From: Planctomycetota bacterium
GTDB lineage: Bacteria; Planctomycetota; Phycisphaerae; UBA1845; UTPLA1
Reading direction: 5' to 3'
Length of the DNA stretch: 64,000 bases
Assembly (NCBI GenBank): GCA_015654675.1
Contig: JAATGM010000032.1
Location: forward strand, 124,001 to 188,000
Shown here: positions 63,290 to 64,000 of the stretch, piece by piece
Numbering within the stretch: position 1 is the first letter of the stretch
Layout: the number at the start of each line of letters is the position of its first letter
Made by a program: the position numbers and the translations under genes
Notes under the pieces: generated by a model
The model's input: the letters and a program-made list of their open reading frames with translations, nothing else
The model's database searches: none
Told to the model about the DNA's origin: nothing

Positions 63290-64000
63290 CGATCTTTTCT
63301 CGTCCGCGCTTCACGCCTGCGCAGGCATTTCGCGAATCGATCACCAGCTTCGAGTTGCGCACGATCATGTCGTAGTCGTACGCGGAGTGGTCGGTCGAGA
63401 TAAGGGCGACATCGTAGCTTTTCAGGTTCTTTGCGGTCAACGGCACCGACTTCATTCCCAGATCGTGTTCGCGTCCCTTGTGCGTAATGGGAATGTGCGG
63501 GTCGTTGTAGTCCACCTTCGCGCCGCGGTGTTTCAGCATGTGAATGAGCTCGATGCTCGGGCTTTCGCGCAGGTCGTCCACGTCTTTCTTGTAGGCCAAT
63601 CCCAGCACGAGCACCTTCGAGCCGCGCACTGCCTTGCCTTCCTTATTGAGTGCCTCGGCCAGTCGATTGATCACATATTCCGGCATGGCTGTGTTGATCT
63701 CGCCGGCCAGCTCAATGAAGCGCGTCGGCTCGCCGTACTGCCGGGCCTTCCAGGTGAGATAGAACGGATCGATCGGAATGCAATGCCCGCCGAGTCCCGG
63801 TCCGGGATAGAAGGCCTGGAACCCGAACGGCTTGGTCTTGGCGGCATTGATGACGTCCCAGACGTCGATGCCCATCTTGTCGAAGACGACCTTGAGCTCG
63901 TTCACCATCGCGATGTTCACGCAGCGATAAACGTTTTCGACGATCTTGGCGGCTTCTGCCACTTCGCAGCTCGACACGGGCACGACTTTTGAGATCGCCT
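63279..64000 (-). CDS. Nucleotide-sugar dehydrogenase (WbpA/UDP-N-acetylglucosamine 6-dehydrogenase type), 5' end beyond window
   Basis: The frame runs off the right edge; 240 residues of the C-terminal part are visible. Features: SSCEVAEAAKIVENVYRCVNIAMVNE, GIDVWDVINAAKTKPFGFQAFYPGPGLGGHCIPIDPF with the catalytic Cys in GGHCIPIDP, KVLVLGLAYKKDVDDLRESPS and ALISTDHSAYDYD. It oxidises the C6 of a UDP-sugar for capsule or LPS-like polysaccharide. The in-window GTG at 63983 is internal, not the start. Confidence 0.93.
   Translation of the reverse strand, partial: AISKVVPVSSCEVAEAAKIVENVYRCVNIAMVNELKVVFDKMGIDVWDVINAAKTKPFGFQAFYPGPGLGGHCIPIDPFYLTWKARQYGEPTRFIELAGEINTAMPEYVINRLAEALNKEGKAVRGSKVLVLGLAYKKDVDDLRESPSIELIHMLKHRGAKVDYNDPHIPITHKGREHDLGMKSVPLTAKNLKSYDVALISTDHSAYDYDMIVRNSKLVIDSRNACAGVKRGREKIVKA

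Overview
This window looks like a chromosomal segment of a GC-rich Planctomycetota bacterium, possibly of the class Phycisphaerae. The phylum call rests on the mix of genes: a Pkn-type Ser/Thr kinase with a C-terminal repeat region beside an ECF sigma factor, secreted proteins with dockerin-like tails and 'TIDGGG…GTIGQPDA' motifs, a very long secreted RHS/YD protein, a GYF+TM2 protein, DUF362 and squalene-cyclase-like repeat proteins, and Gfo/Idh oxidoreductases. The class call is an inference. Genes are tightly packed. GTGA, ATGA and TGATG stop/start overlaps are frequent, and several convergent pairs are 1-3 bp apart.

Layout. (a) 1-5659 (-) is one uninterrupted reading frame for an RHS/YD-repeat wall or export protein; its C-terminal tip lies outside the window. 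It is divergent from a YWTD beta-propeller protein (6102-6998). (b) 7085-8007 (-) holds a retropepsin-like protease and a small unknown protein. (c) 8008-9308 has no convincing gene but has palindromic sequence. (d) 9309-14914 (+) is a compact integrative element ending beside tRNA-Arg(TCT): an unknown HTH-tailed protein, an AlpA-like HTH protein, a primase-polymerase/RepA-type ATPase, a second small HTH-like protein and a tyrosine recombinase. Each of its three transcription-unit starts is preceded by an 11-12 bp inverted repeat. (e) 15131-23322 holds a kinase plus ECF sigma factor divergent from four secreted proteins (trypsin-like protease, dockerin-like protein, repeat-bearing surface protein, metzincin protease). 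(f) 23400-26072 is a four-module antiporter (CPA2 + RCK + CBS pair + PTS EIIA). (g) 26297-30875 holds a GT39 glycosyltransferase, RecJ and a sigma-70 factor. (h) 30879-36223 (-) is a leucine/isovalerate catabolic operon: methylcrotonyl-CoA carboxylase beta, methylglutaconyl-CoA hydratase, biotin carboxylase, a separate biotin carrier, and HMG-CoA lyase. (i) 36291-43230 holds TrpG/PabA, DUF456, an alpha/beta hydrolase, a YCII lipoprotein, a TolC-like protein, a Gfo/Idh protein and DAHP synthase. (j) 43545-46484 holds lysine 6-aminotransferase and piperideine-6-carboxylate dehydrogenase, which together convert lysine to 2-aminoadipate. (k) 46682-51306 holds a REC-GGDEF-HD-GYP regulator, RfbB, RfbA and a PRPP synthetase. 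(l) 51321-64000 holds an esterase lipoprotein, ArfB, MetG, a squalene-cyclase-like/DUF362 pair, a TM2/SH3 pair, an ABC-2 exporter, an unknown GNAT-like protein, and the 3' part of a nucleotide-sugar dehydrogenase.

How the parts fit: the Leu and Lys modules are complete enough to predict amino-acid catabolism to acetyl-CoA/acetoacetate and aminoadipate. RfbA, RfbB, the GT39 and the nucleotide-sugar dehydrogenase point to surface polysaccharide synthesis. The least described parts are the tRNA-linked primase element with its structured leaders, the four-domain antiporter and the secreted-protein cluster beside the kinase/sigma pair. No rRNA, CRISPR array or insertion sequence was seen.
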